From positions 1 to 49,134 of the forward strand of contig JBBQFC010000021.1 in assembly GCA_038321615.1 (NCBI GenBank): DNA of 49,134 nucleotides, read 5' to 3'. Source of the DNA: JBBQFC01 sp038321615 (GTDB lineage: Bacteria > Bacteroidota > Bacteroidia > Flavobacteriales_D > Cryomorphaceae). Shown piece after piece: positions 8,835 through 18,600 of this stretch. Below the pieces are notes generated by a model, which was not told the origin of the DNA, searched no databases, and saw only the letters and a list, made by a program, of their open reading frames with translations. The stretch's first letter is position 1. Each line of letters begins with the position of its first letter. The translations under genes were made by a program, and so were the position numbers.

Positions 8835-9954
8835 CGACGGTATACTTCTGCATGCAAGTTTTCGAGAAAGCCCCGAAGCCTTTTTACACTTAATGACTGG
8901 TGTAGGTATTGAAAAAGATTCGATAGCCTTGAAATATTACCACCGCATGACCCATATGCAACTGGCCTTTTACACCGGTTATCCCAACGATAATGCTACG
9001 ATAATTCGCGCGAATGCGCTGACCACATTTTTGTCGCAAGGCTATTACCATGTGCATACCGTGGTGTGGTGCTTTTTGAGTATGATCGGCCTTACAGCCA
9101 TTCTCAAAATACTTCTCAGACATTTCCCGCGTAAAAAATGGGCCATGTTTGGAGCGGTTTATCTTTTGCCCACCACCCTATTTTGGAGCAGCGGCGTACT
9201 CAAGGAGCCTTTGCTGTTGCTGGGTATCGGACTCTTTCTGTTGGGGTTTTTCCGATGGATTTACGGTGAGTTTTCGGCCAGGGATATTATACCCACTATT
9301 CTCGGTCTCGGCTTATTACTACTTACCAAGGGATATGTGGTGCAGTGCATGGCTCCCGGCATTGCCTTCTTAATTTTGACAAAAATAAATGGGGGTAAGC
9401 GTCTGTTTGTAAGTTTCTTAGCACCGCATATACTCACTATTGTTCTCATTTTTGTGGGGCCGCTCCTGAGTAATGGTCTCAAGGTGGCTGAAATTATGGC
9501 CGACCGCAGGGAAGCCTTCTACAATGTAGCCAAATCGAGCGGTGCTGGTTCGGTGATTCAAATTCCGGATATAAATCAATCTTCGGATGTCATATTAAAC
9601 GCCCCCGAAGCGATTGCGATAACTTATTTTAAACCTTGGCCATGGGAATGGAACACCCTACTCTACATACCGGCCGCCTTGGAAAACTTGTTTCTAGTGT
9701 TTTGTTTACTTACTCTAGCCTTTAACTTCCGAAGACCACCCACGTATTCCCTCCCCATTGTATTGTTCGGCTTAAGCTTCGTCCTTGTCTTTGGAGCCTT
9801 GGCGGGTCAGGTTGTTCCCGTTTTGGGAGCCTTGGTGCGCTATAAGTTGCCCGCACTTATTTTCTTATTCGCAATTACCTTTGCCTGTTCGGACTTTATT
9901 TCAATTCAGCGCAGATTTCCCGTTATTCGAAAATGGGTAAAAAAACACGCGTGA
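8632..9954 (+). CDS. Polytopic integral membrane protein, function unknown
   Basis: A 440-residue protein with about ten hydrophobic segments, starting immediately at the N-terminus (HFFLFAFYAFVAIGLIYFW) and ending in a short basic tail (RRFPVIRKWVKKHA). A conserved-looking loop after the second segment carries YYDDRRGGDAYRFFDDG, the kind of acidic/aromatic loop seen in membrane glycosyltransferase-like proteins; that link is inference. The start must be TTG at 8632, because an in-frame TAG lies at 8626 and no ATG precedes the first membrane span. AGGA lies just upstream. Confidence 0.8.
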   Translation: MHFFLFAFYAFVAIGLIYFWKFFDLLGIKPKALVGVFLLKLVFGFGLASLYTHYYDDRRGGDAYRFFDDGILLHASFRESPEAFLHLMTGVGIEKDSIALKYYHRMTHMQLAFYTGYPNDNATIIRANALTTFLSQGYYHVHTVVWCFLSMIGLTAILKILLRHFPRKKWAMFGAVYLLPTTLFWSSGVLKEPLLLLGIGLFLLGFFRWIYGEFSARDIIPTILGLGLLLLTKGYVVQCMAPGIAFLILTKINGGKRLFVSFLAPHILTIVLIFVGPLLSNGLKVAEIMADRREAFYNVAKSSGAGSVIQIPDINQSSDVILNAPEAIAITYFKPWPWEWNTLLYIPAALENLFLVFCLLTLAFNFRRPPTYSLPIVLFGLSFVLVFGALAGQVVPVLGALVRYKLPALIFLFAITFACSDFISIQRRFPVIRKWVKKHA

Positions 9955-10027
9955 ACGGCGTCAATTCAGGGAATTATCTCTAACCACTAAAACCTTTCTA
10001 CCCCAGAATTTATATCACAAACCTACT

Positions 10028-10795
10028 ATGAAAACAGCTTATATAACAGGAGCAACTTCTGGATTTGGCCATGCCATCGCCCATAAGTTTGCTGCCCAAG
10101 GCTTCCGTCTCATCATCACCGGAAGAAGAAAAGACCGTTTGGTTGTATTCCGCGATGAACTTCAAAAGCAGTACGGCATTGAAGTTTTCATTTCGGCTTA
10201 CGACCTTCAAGACCGCATTGCAACCGAATCGGCCATTGCTTCGCTACCAGCAGAGTGGCATGAGATTGACATTCTCGTTAACAATGCCGGCCTCGCAGTA
10301 GGTAAAGCAAACATTGAGAATGGGGAGGCCGAAGATTGGGACAGAATGATCGACACCAACGTAAAAGGTTTACTTTACGTCACCCGTGCACTTATTCCAT
10401 ACATAAAAAGCAGTCCGAGCGGGCATATCGTTAATATTGGATCGATCGCTGGCACCGAGGTGTACGGTGGCGGCAATGTTTATTGCGCTTCGAAGCACGC
10501 TGTAAACGCAATCTCAAAAGCCCTTCGCATCGAGTTACTCCCTTATGGTATCCGGGTGAGTCAAATACGACCCGGGCTTGCAGAAACGGAGTTCTCCGTA
10601 GTAAGATTTAAAGGCGACCAAGGGAAAGCCGATCATGTATACACTGGATTTGACGCCTTAAAGCCTCAAGATATTGCCGATGTCGTGTGGTTTATAGTAA
10701 ACGCGCCCGCCCATGTTTGTATCAACGACCTTGAAATTACACCTACCGCTCAGGCTAACGCTGCTTTGGTGGAAAGGAATAATAGCTCACAATAG
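10028..10795 (+). CDS. SDR family NADP-dependent 3-hydroxy acid dehydrogenase (YdfG-like)
   Basis: A 255-residue cytoplasmic oxidoreductase. It has TGATSGFG at 7-14 (cofactor), an Arg pair after beta2 (TGRRKDR) that favours NADP, NNAG at 85-88, Ser139, Tyr152 and Lys156 as catalytic residues, and the RPGLAETEF segment typical of the YdfG/serine dehydrogenase branch. Family members oxidise L-allo-threonine, serine or 3-hydroxypropionate; the actual substrate cannot be told. It stands alone, 73 bases after the membrane protein gene. Confidence 0.92.
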   Translation: MKTAYITGATSGFGHAIAHKFAAQGFRLIITGRRKDRLVVFRDELQKQYGIEVFISAYDLQDRIATESAIASLPAEWHEIDILVNNAGLAVGKANIENGEAEDWDRMIDTNVKGLLYVTRALIPYIKSSPSGHIVNIGSIAGTEVYGGGNVYCASKHAVNAISKALRIELLPYGIRVSQIRPGLAETEFSVVRFKGDQGKADHVYTGFDALKPQDIADVVWFIVNAPAHVCINDLEITPTAQANAALVERNNSSQ

Positions 10796-10915
10796 ATCGG
10801 GCGAGCTGTCTGATTGATGAATTAACGTTAAATGCTCCATCGTATTCAAGGAATTAACACTAATTACTTGATTATATTCACGGAATTTGCACATTTAAGC
10901 GCCAGACTCGGACAC

Positions 10916-11065
10916 ATGATCTTACTTAATCAAACTTTAACGGGGCAATTGATGGCAAAAGTTAGTCCACAAAAAGCATTGAAATTTCGCGTTGCAAGCT
11001 TTGTAGGTGCGGCAGAAAGCATTGAGCGATATTTAGCGGAAACGCTAAAAGATTTCAAAAAATAA
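10916..11065 (+). CDS. Small hypothetical protein
   Basis: A 49-residue frame from ATG 10916; the frame is open back to 10832, and another Met lies 12 residues in (MAKVSPQKALKF). The C-terminal part is amphipathic and charged (FVGAAESIERYLAETLKDFKK) and has coding-like codon usage. It sits in the 317-base gap between the SDR and the amidohydrolase, which otherwise shows nothing. No family recognised; could be chance. Confidence 0.35.
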   Translation: MILLNQTLTGQLMAKVSPQKALKFRVASFVGAAESIERYLAETLKDFKK

Positions 11066-11112
11066 TGAGTTGCACTTCTTCACTGTTTAGTCAAAAGCCA
11101 TAACCCTTTCAC

Positions 11113-12753
11113 ATGAAATTAAAAAATCTGATAGTTGGATACGCCGCGCTGGGGGCAGTTTGCAGCTCATGCTACCAGAATGAAAAAGCCGATTTGATCG
11201 TACACAATGCGGAAATTGTAACGGTAAATGCTCAAAATGAGATTTTTGAAGCTATGGCTATCAAGGATGGTAAGATCATAGCCCTCGGTGCAGAGCGCGA
11301 AATATTGAACCGTTACAGCGCCGAAAAGATGCACGATGCTAAAAAAATGACCGTGTACCCTGGCTTTATCGATGCCCACTCCCACTTCCTAGGGTATGCA
11401 ACGAATAAAGGGGAGCTTTCGCTCCACGGGGTCAAATCGGAAGCTGAACTAGTAGAGCGGGTAGAAAAATTTGCTGCTACCAACCAACGGGAATGGGTAG
11501 TAGGGCGCGGGTGGGATCACACTACCTGGGCTAGCCAAACGTATCCGACCAATCGCCTTCTCGACAGCTTGTATCCAAAAAGGCCTGTGATTCTCCAACG
11601 CATAGATGGCCATGCTTTACTTGCTAATTCCGAAGCCTTGCGGCGCGCTGGAATAGATGTAAATACCAAAATAGACGGAGGGGTAGTGATGAAAAACTCC
11701 CAAGGTGCACTCACAGGTGTATTACTCGATGCTGCTGCCGATAAGGCCGAAGCTGCAGTGATACCGCTGGACAACAATTTATTGGTGGAGCAGATTGGCC
11801 GTGCAGAACGAGAATGTTTTGAAGCTGGCCTCACAATGGTCACCGATATGGGACTGAGCCTTCGCAAAATTGACTTTTTGGACAGTCTCCAAGCAGCAGG
11901 TAATCTGAAAATGCCGGTTTACGCCCTATTGCAACCTGGAGAAGGAGTGCTTGAAAGAATGAAAAGCGGCACGGTAGTAAAGGATAAATTTATGGTGCGA
12001 GGGGTGAAAATTTACGCCGATGGTGCTCTCGGCTCTCGAGGCGCCCTGATGAAACGACCCTATTCGGATGATGAAGGGAACTACGGATTACGCGTGCTGA
12101 ACGACTCCATTTTCAACGTCTACAGCCAAGCCTGTTTGGACTACGGATTTCAGCTCTGCGTGCACGCCATTGGTGATTCGGCTAACGCAGAAATATTGAG
12201 CCTTATGGGCGATGCATTGGGCGAGATGAACGACTATCGTTGGCGAATAGAACACGCGCAAGTAGTTAGCCCGGAAGACCGGCATTATTTTACCGATTAC
12301 GGTATTATTCCTTCAATGCAGCCCGTACATGCCACGAGCGACATGGCTTGGGTACAAGATAGATTGGGGCCCGAACGCGAGCCACATGCGTATGCCATTA
12401 AGTCATTAAAGGAAACTATCGGAATGCTGCCTTTTGGAACAGACTTTCCGGTTGAAAGCATCTCGCCGATAGCCAATTATTATGCGGCTGTGTTTCGCAA
12501 GAATATCCATGGGGAGCCAGCCGAAGGATACCGCATGAACGAAGCCTTGACCCGGGAAGAAGCCTTGAAAGGTCTTACAATTTGGGCGGCAATGGCTTGC
12601 TTTGAGGATAATCGACGCGGAAGTCTGGAAATTGGGAAACGAGCTGATTTCATAATATTGGATCGAAACCTGCTAAAATGTTCAGAATCAGAAATTTTGC
12701 GAGCAAAAGTAAAAGCAACATACCTTGGCGGAATTATGGTTTTCGCACCTTAA
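11113..12753 (+). CDS. Metal-dependent amidohydrolase (YtcJ-like), lipoprotein
   Basis: A 546-residue hydrolase of the amidohydrolase_3 / YtcJ family. An N-terminal signal ending in VCSSC suggests a lipoprotein signal, so it probably acts in the periplasm. Metal-site features appear in order: HSH in PGFIDAHSHFLG, a Lys in VRGVKIYADGALGSRGA (candidate carboxylated bridging lysine), His in CVHAIGDSAN, His in IEHAQVVSPED, and Asp in FGTDFPVES. The C-terminus has the small beta-sandwich ending RADFIILDRNLL. Substrate unknown: the family includes formamide and N-acyl hydrolases. Confidence 0.9.
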   Translation: MKLKNLIVGYAALGAVCSSCYQNEKADLIVHNAEIVTVNAQNEIFEAMAIKDGKIIALGAEREILNRYSAEKMHDAKKMTVYPGFIDAHSHFLGYATNKGELSLHGVKSEAELVERVEKFAATNQREWVVGRGWDHTTWASQTYPTNRLLDSLYPKRPVILQRIDGHALLANSEALRRAGIDVNTKIDGGVVMKNSQGALTGVLLDAAADKAEAAVIPLDNNLLVEQIGRAERECFEAGLTMVTDMGLSLRKIDFLDSLQAAGNLKMPVYALLQPGEGVLERMKSGTVVKDKFMVRGVKIYADGALGSRGALMKRPYSDDEGNYGLRVLNDSIFNVYSQACLDYGFQLCVHAIGDSANAEILSLMGDALGEMNDYRWRIEHAQVVSPEDRHYFTDYGIIPSMQPVHATSDMAWVQDRLGPEREPHAYAIKSLKETIGMLPFGTDFPVESISPIANYYAAVFRKNIHGEPAEGYRMNEALTREEALKGLTIWAAMACFEDNRRGSLEIGKRADFIILDRNLLKCSESEILRAKVKATYLGGIMVFAP

Positions 12754-12793
12754 TACATTTTTTGGAGCCGGCAAAATGACTAAACTTTAGCCC

Positions 12794-13513
12794 ATGAAAA
12801 ACTTCGCTAAGCCCTGGCCAAAAGAAATCAAAAATTACCTGCAGCGTCATAAGTACATTGTGCTTTTCGGCGCACTTATCCAACATTTATTCATCGGCGT
12901 ATTCCTGAACGATATGGATTTTTATCGCGATGTGATTTGGCCTATTAATATTCTGATATTAGGTATAGCGAGCATCGGCGTATTTGCCTACGAAAGCACT
13001 TGGAAACTTGCGGTGAAGAACAGCTTATTACTAATGGCATTGCTGTTCCCCTTGGCCATCCCGCTCTTTGGGCACGTCGAAAGTTTTTTCATCCTACTGA
13101 ATGTTGTTTATGTTTTGTTTTTCTCGTTCATCTTTTTGGAGGTCATGCGATTCCTTATAAAGCCAGGCTATATTAATGCCGATTTACTTTCGGCTTGTGC
13201 CTGTGGTTATCTCTTACTGGTTGAGATTTCGGTATTTCTCTTCTCTTTTTTTGTTTACCTAGAGCCCGGTTCATTCCATGGAATCGACATACAGGGTAAT
13301 GCGCAAATTTTTATGGACTTGGTCTATTTCAGTGTTGTGAATATTTCGAGCATCGGTTTTGGCGATATCGTTCCCAAATCTCACCACACCAAACTGGTTG
13401 CTGCGTTTTTTGGCATCAATGGTCAATTCTATGCCGTTATACTCGTTGGAATTTTAATTAGTAAGTTTTCAAATTATCATTTCGATGGAGATGATTTAGT
13501 GCCAGAAGATTAA
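12794..13513 (+). CDS. Two-pore-domain-type K+ channel-like membrane protein
   Basis: A 239-residue inner-membrane protein. Five hydrophobic segments precede a pore loop and a last membrane helix (about 195-230). The pore sequence NISSIGFGDIVP (about residues 184-195) matches the ion_trans_2 selectivity filter with SIGFGD in place of TxGYGD, which fits a potassium or weakly selective cation channel. No RCK/TrkA-N regulatory domain follows. A sequence close to the -7 element (TAAACTTTAG) lies 8-17 bases before the ATG. It is convergent with the MbnH gene. Confidence 0.82.
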   Translation: MKNFAKPWPKEIKNYLQRHKYIVLFGALIQHLFIGVFLNDMDFYRDVIWPINILILGIASIGVFAYESTWKLAVKNSLLLMALLFPLAIPLFGHVESFFILLNVVYVLFFSFIFLEVMRFLIKPGYINADLLSACACGYLLLVEISVFLFSFFVYLEPGSFHGIDIQGNAQIFMDLVYFSVVNISSIGFGDIVPKSHHTKLVAAFFGINGQFYAVILVGILISKFSNYHFDGDDLVPED

Positions 13514-13545
13514 TTGATCTGCCCTTTTTTTCTACCGTTCCATTA

Positions 13546-13574
13546 AGATTTTTGCGCTGAAAAGCGCAAAATCT
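13546..13574. terminator. Bidirectional terminator between the channel and MbnH genes
   Basis: A 12-bp stem (AGATTTTTGCGCT with AGCGCAAAATCT, one bulged T) around a GAAA tetraloop, placed between convergent stops at 13513 and 13586. The lower stem supplies T- or A-runs in either direction. Confidence 0.75.
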
Positions 13575-13585
13575 ATCGCGACCGA

Positions 13586-14737
13586 TTAGTGCGGATCCGA
13601 AAAACGATCATCTGCAACAAATTCTTCGTCCGTTAAGCTTTCCAGGAAGAGCACCAGATCATCAATATCTTGCTCCGACATTCCTAATCCCAAATCTGGA
13701 AATTTCATGAGCGGGCTGAGCGTCTGCGAATCATGCCCACCACTGTTGTAATGCTCTACCACTTCTCGAATCGTTGAGAATCGACCATCGTGCATGTAAG
13801 GAGCTGTTAGTGCGATGTTGCGCAGGGTGGGTGTCCGAAAAAGACCCCGGTCGAGCCCTAAGCCAGAAACTTCTTCCCTACCGAAATCGCCAGCAATTAT
13901 GGAATCCAGCCCGTTGTTACGAAATTGGTGATCGGTAAATTCTACCAGTGCTCCACCGTGGCAATGAAAGCAATCGCCACCACTTTGCCCTCCTGGAAAT
14001 ACACTTGGGTCGCCCCCTTCGGCCAAAAACAACTCTAAGCCCCTGACTTCTGCTGGAGTCAACATGGCTTCGCCGTAGTAACGTGCTTTGTCGAATTTTG
14101 ATCGGGCGCTGACCATGGTCCGAAGAAACTGGGCAATGGCATAACTTATGCGCACACTATCCACACAAGGGGTGCCGAATGCCTGAGTGAACATGTCTTG
14201 GTACGTCGCATTTTGACCTATCCGCGATACAGCTTCACTCCAGGCTAAGTCCATTTCGTCGGGATGCGATACAGGTTCTAAAATTTGTTGCTCCAAATTG
14301 GTAGCTCTTCCATCCCAAAAGAAAGATGTGTTCCAGGCAAGATTTACCAAGGCCATACTATTCCGGCGGCTAAGTGCACCACCTACCCCGGGGCTAAATG
14401 TGCGGTGATCGGTAAAGGCATTTGCAGGAGCATGGCAGGAACCGCAACTGATTGTTAGATCGCGAGAGAGCTCCTTTTCCCAAAAAAGATGCCGTCCCAA
14501 TTCAACCCCTTCTTCCGTCATAGGATTAAACCCGGGAAGTTGCGGAGCTGGAAAGAAATAAGGCTTTTCGAAAGTGTAAGGACTGCCGGCGCCTGCGGCA
14601 GGCGGGCAAATACCAATCGGCGCTGGTGCCGGGCATTCCGCGTCTTCGTCATCGCCGGCGCAAGCAACCAGAATTGCCACCAAGGGAAACAGAAAAAATA
14701 TGGAACCACGGATTTTCAAGCGTCTAAAATTAATCAA
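13586..14737 (-). CDS. MbnH-like diheme enzyme (MauG / cytochrome c peroxidase family), lipoprotein
   Basis: A 383-residue periplasmic diheme protein with two CxxCH haem sites: CGSCH at 98-102 and CFHCH at 256-260. It also has family motifs such as WDGRA (141-145) and APYMHDGRF. The signal ends in LVAC (Cys26), so it is probably lipid-anchored. The gene directly follows and overlaps an MbnP-family gene. In known MbnP/MbnH pairs, MbnH converts a partner tryptophan to kynurenine at a copper site; assigning that role here is inference from the pairing. The start is TTG at 14737, overlapping the upstream TGA in a 4-base TTGA, which implies translational coupling. A generic cytochrome c peroxidase is the alternative. 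Confidence 0.88.
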   Translation of the reverse strand: MINFRRLKIRGSIFFLFPLVAILVACAGDDEDAECPAPAPIGICPPAAGAGSPYTFEKPYFFPAPQLPGFNPMTEEGVELGRHLFWEKELSRDLTISCGSCHAPANAFTDHRTFSPGVGGALSRRNSMALVNLAWNTSFFWDGRATNLEQQILEPVSHPDEMDLAWSEAVSRIGQNATYQDMFTQAFGTPCVDSVRISYAIAQFLRTMVSARSKFDKARYYGEAMLTPAEVRGLELFLAEGGDPSVFPGGQSGGDCFHCHGGALVEFTDHQFRNNGLDSIIAGDFGREEVSGLGLDRGLFRTPTLRNIALTAPYMHDGRFSTIREVVEHYNSGGHDSQTLSPLMKFPDLGLGMSEQDIDDLVLFLESLTDEEFVADDRFSDPH

Positions 14738-15528
14738 TTGAGCAATCGAAATGCAGAAGCGCTGTTATTTGCCAGTTTAATTCCCAGCGGAAGTTGCGCA
14801 TACGCGCCGTGAAATTGACGCTCTGATGCGAGATCGATCGATTGACCTTCGTGATCGAATATAGTATCGATATCGATCGCGAAATTCAATATGTTATTCG
14901 GACTGTTTTGCGAAGAAATATTGACAGGAAATGGTTGTAAAACACGATACAGGGTATCTCTGCCCGTATGAAGCGCGAAGGTCATGGGCAAGTTATCGGC
15001 GGTTTGCCACACCGAATCGCAGCGCCCTTCAAACAGCATAAAGCGGTAACCAGACTCCCAAGCCCAATACATCCCATTCGACTCACTGAGCGGATGGTTA
15101 ATGTCATAAAGCGATGTAGTAAAATCGGGATTCTGTGTGCCGTTTAAGTCGGGGGAAACCCCCAAGCCAAAAGAAATAGCGCTGTAGGAGCCTTCCGGAA
15201 GATCGTATTCGAGCACCCGCCAGTTTTGGCCAGGAGAATTGGTGCTGGGTCGCATTTTCAGAAAAGCCACTTCGGCAAGTTGCACCAGCTCTCCATTCGG
15301 CTTTTGCAAGGCAATATCCGAAAGGTAAAAGTTTAAATCGCTCACCTCTATCGCTTGATTTAAAGGAGTAGCCAAGCGTTCGCCCATTTGAATGGACACA
15401 TTATTGATTCTTGGATCGAAATGAATAATTAGCTTACTGTTTTGGATACCTTCCGGTTCTTCGTCAGGATTGCATGCAAGCAATAAGAAGCCTGCGGCCA
15501 GGTAGATGGCAGTATTAAGTTTTAGCAT
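14734..15528 (-). CDS. MbnP-family metal-binding lipoprotein
   Basis: A 264-residue lipoprotein; the signal ends in FLLLAC. The mature part has the MbnP-family layout: an early beta-strand with FDPRINN, VSDLNFYLSDIAL, the Asp/Gly-rich SFGLGVSPDLNG, and the hallmark MYWAWESGYRFMLFEG, which contains two tryptophans. It is translationally coupled to the diheme enzyme downstream. Members bind copper after tryptophan oxidation by MbnH. The frame extends to 15576, but ATG 15528 gives a proper signal peptide. It is divergent from the helicase gene, with about 140 bases between the starts. Confidence 0.87.
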   Translation of the reverse strand: MLKLNTAIYLAAGFLLLACNPDEEPEGIQNSKLIIHFDPRINNVSIQMGERLATPLNQAIEVSDLNFYLSDIALQKPNGELVQLAEVAFLKMRPSTNSPGQNWRVLEYDLPEGSYSAISFGLGVSPDLNGTQNPDFTTSLYDINHPLSESNGMYWAWESGYRFMLFEGRCDSVWQTADNLPMTFALHTGRDTLYRVLQPFPVNISSQNSPNNILNFAIDIDTIFDHEGQSIDLASERQFHGAYAQLPLGIKLANNSASAFRLLN

Positions 15529-15668
15529 ACGTTCGAGATTTGTTCGGCAACAACCAATACAAGCATACTTAGGCAAACCCGCAAAAAGGGTGGTTGAAAA
15601 TTGTGTTTTAAGGCAACGACAGAATCAGGTAAAAGTTTACATTAGACCTTTCGGTAAAAGTAAGGTTA

Positions 15669-18600
15669 ATGGGCGAATTCATAATTTACAAATCTTCGGC
15701 AGGATCGGGCAAGACGTTCACTCTGATCCGCACCTTTTTGACCTTTGCACTTCGAGATTCTCCGGGCAGTCAGTTCAAGCGCGTTTTAGCCCTAACTTTT
15801 ACCACGAAGGCGGCCACCGAAATGCGCGAAAGGCTCCTTTACGAACTCCACAAAATCAAGACCATTAGCGTTGAAGAAGGGCTAAAGGATGCATTTATTA
15901 CCCAGTTATTGGAAAGTCTTTCCATTGGGTTCGAAGAACTTCGAAAACGAAGCAACACCATGTTTCACGCAGTACTTCAGGACTACGGCGACCTATCTAT
16001 AGGCACCATTGACCAGTTCAATCATCGATTAATCAGAGCCTTCAGTCGCGATTTGGCGCTATCGGGCGATTGGGCTGTAGAAACAAAGGATGAGAAATAT
16101 TTTTTGGAAGCCATTCAACGAGTGATTGGTCAGGTGGGGAGCGACCCGCATATGACGCACCAATTGCTGCGTTTTGTGGAAATGCGTGTTGACGAAGAAG
16201 AACAGAGCGATCCGGCAAAAGCCTTGGAATCTTATAAAGACTTGGTGCTGAAGGAAGACGCTATCCCCCCATTGGAGCATATCGAGTCGCTTCATCCCGA
16301 TGATTTCGCAGAAATTGAGCAAAAATTTCGATTGTATGCAAGAACCGTTCGAGAAACGCTTCAAGCTCACGGCCGATCTATGTTGGAGCTTTTGAAGGGA
16401 ATAGGGTTTGGTACGGCCGAAATAGCACATGGAAACCAGGGAGTCTATGGCTTCCTTAATAAACTCGCCGAAGGAAATTTTCCGACAGAAATAGGTAAAA
16501 GAACCTTGGAAGCCTGCGAAGGAACCTGGCTGACCAAGGTGAATATTAAAAAACTTGGCTCTACATTCGACACTATCAGCACGGAGCTAACGGCAGCGCT
16601 AAATGCCACCTGCGCGTACCTTGAACCTAATGTTCCACTTTCGCTTCTTTGCGAAAAACTCGCCAACGACGTCCCGCTCATGGCTACCCTTGGCAGGATT
16701 TACGAAAGTTTCAACGCCCTACTCACCGAGCGAAATGTGCAAACCATATCGCGCTTTAACCGAATTATTGCCGACACTTTGATCCGCGAGCCAGCCGCAT
16801 TTATCTACGAAAGGTATGGAGCGCGGTATGACCATATTTTGATCGATGAGTTTCAGGATACTTCCGCGTTGCAGTGGTATAATTTACTGCCCTTGATCGA
16901 AGAAGGCCTCTCACGGGCGAAATCGAGCATGGTAGTAGGAGATGCCAAGCAGAGTATCTACCGCTGGCGAAGCGGAAAAGCGGAGCAATTAATTGCCTTA
17001 CCCCTGCTCTTTGATGCTCCGGAGCAACTCGACGATTCTGTAGCCAAAACCATCGAGCGAACACATAGCCTTCGATCGCTCGATGAAAACTTCCGAAGCG
17101 AAGCGAATATCATAAAATTTAACAATCTTATATTTAGTGAGTTAGCGGCTATTTTTGATCCAAATGATCTATACGCCAAGGAATATCACCCGTCTGGTGT
17201 GCAGCAGAAAATTCGGCCTGGTAAAACTGGTGGATACGTAGAAATTAACGTCCAACCGCACGATAAAAAAAATCCATATCAACGCGACTTCCTCCTGCGC
17301 CAAATCGCTCAGTGCAAAGCTGCGAATTACGCCTATGGCGATATGGCCATCTTAGTGCGGAGCACCCGAAATGAAGGCGCAGAAATAGCCGAAATGCTAG
17401 TGGAAAATGGCATACCTGTTCAGACCAGCGACAGTTTTGCACTCGACGCCAACAATGGTGTAAACTTCTTGATACAGTGCTTCCGCTTAACGGACAGAGA
17501 GCAGAACAACCTTGCCGCTACAGGCTTTTTAAGAACTCTTTCTACGCGGCATGGTATTGCCTTCGCTCCAGAGAGGTACACGGAAGCTGGAAACATTAAT
17601 CTGATGGCATTCCTGCGCGAAAATGAGTTACCCGAATGGCGTTCGAGTTTTGCAGAAATGCCTGCTTTTGAACTTTGCACAACGTTGATTTCCACCTATT
17701 GGAATGGTGAAAGCAACGTATATCTCGATGCCTTCCAGGGGTACGTCTTATCAGAAATAGGATTTGGCGGCAGCACCGCAAGCTTAATGCGAAAGTGGGA
17801 TGAACTCGAACCCCACGAGAAACCGAGCCTCCCCGCTCAAGTCAAAGCCGATGCAATTGAAATTTTGACCATTCATAAGTCGAAGGGTCTTGAATTTCCC
17901 GTTGTCTTTGTCCCCGAACTGCATTGGGAAAAAGAGCGTTGGAAGAAAAAATGGGCGCCTCTCGATCTCCAAATAGCCCCAAAGTTGAAATATGGGCCCT
18001 TTGTGCTGACCAAAGCCAACAAAAATGCAATGCCCGAATATTTGGCTGCCGAGCAGCGCGCAAATCTTTTTGACCAACTCAACCTGATTTATGTAGCCCT
18101 GACCCGCGCTGCCAAAGCGTTATTTATTGGATATCAACCGTCAGATTCGAAAGTTAGCGGTATGTTTAACCAAGCACTGATGCAGATACAAGAACAACTT
18201 CGAGCAAATTTTGAAAGGTATCACCTTGTGGGCGATATCGGAGATTCGTTCAGTCTCAAATTAGGAAATCTCGATCCGTATAAGGAAAAGGCAAAAGCAA
18301 ATGAAGCTTATACACCCATCGCTCAACCGGGACGACACCTTTTACCAACCACAGAGATCGAGCTAGCAACTGTTCAATCCCGTGCCCAGCTAATTGGGAG
18401 ATCATTTCATGAAATGGCTGTCGCAACTAAATCTGATACATTGACCGAACAAACTTTGGAGAAAGCCGCCGAGCGTTTTACGCTTTCCGGCGAGGAAGCC
18501 CAATCTATCCGCCTTCGGCTGGAATCTTTACAACAAGATTCCTGGTACGCCAGCTTATTGAGTTCGGGAGAAGTGCTGGCCGAGCGCGATATCGCTTGGG

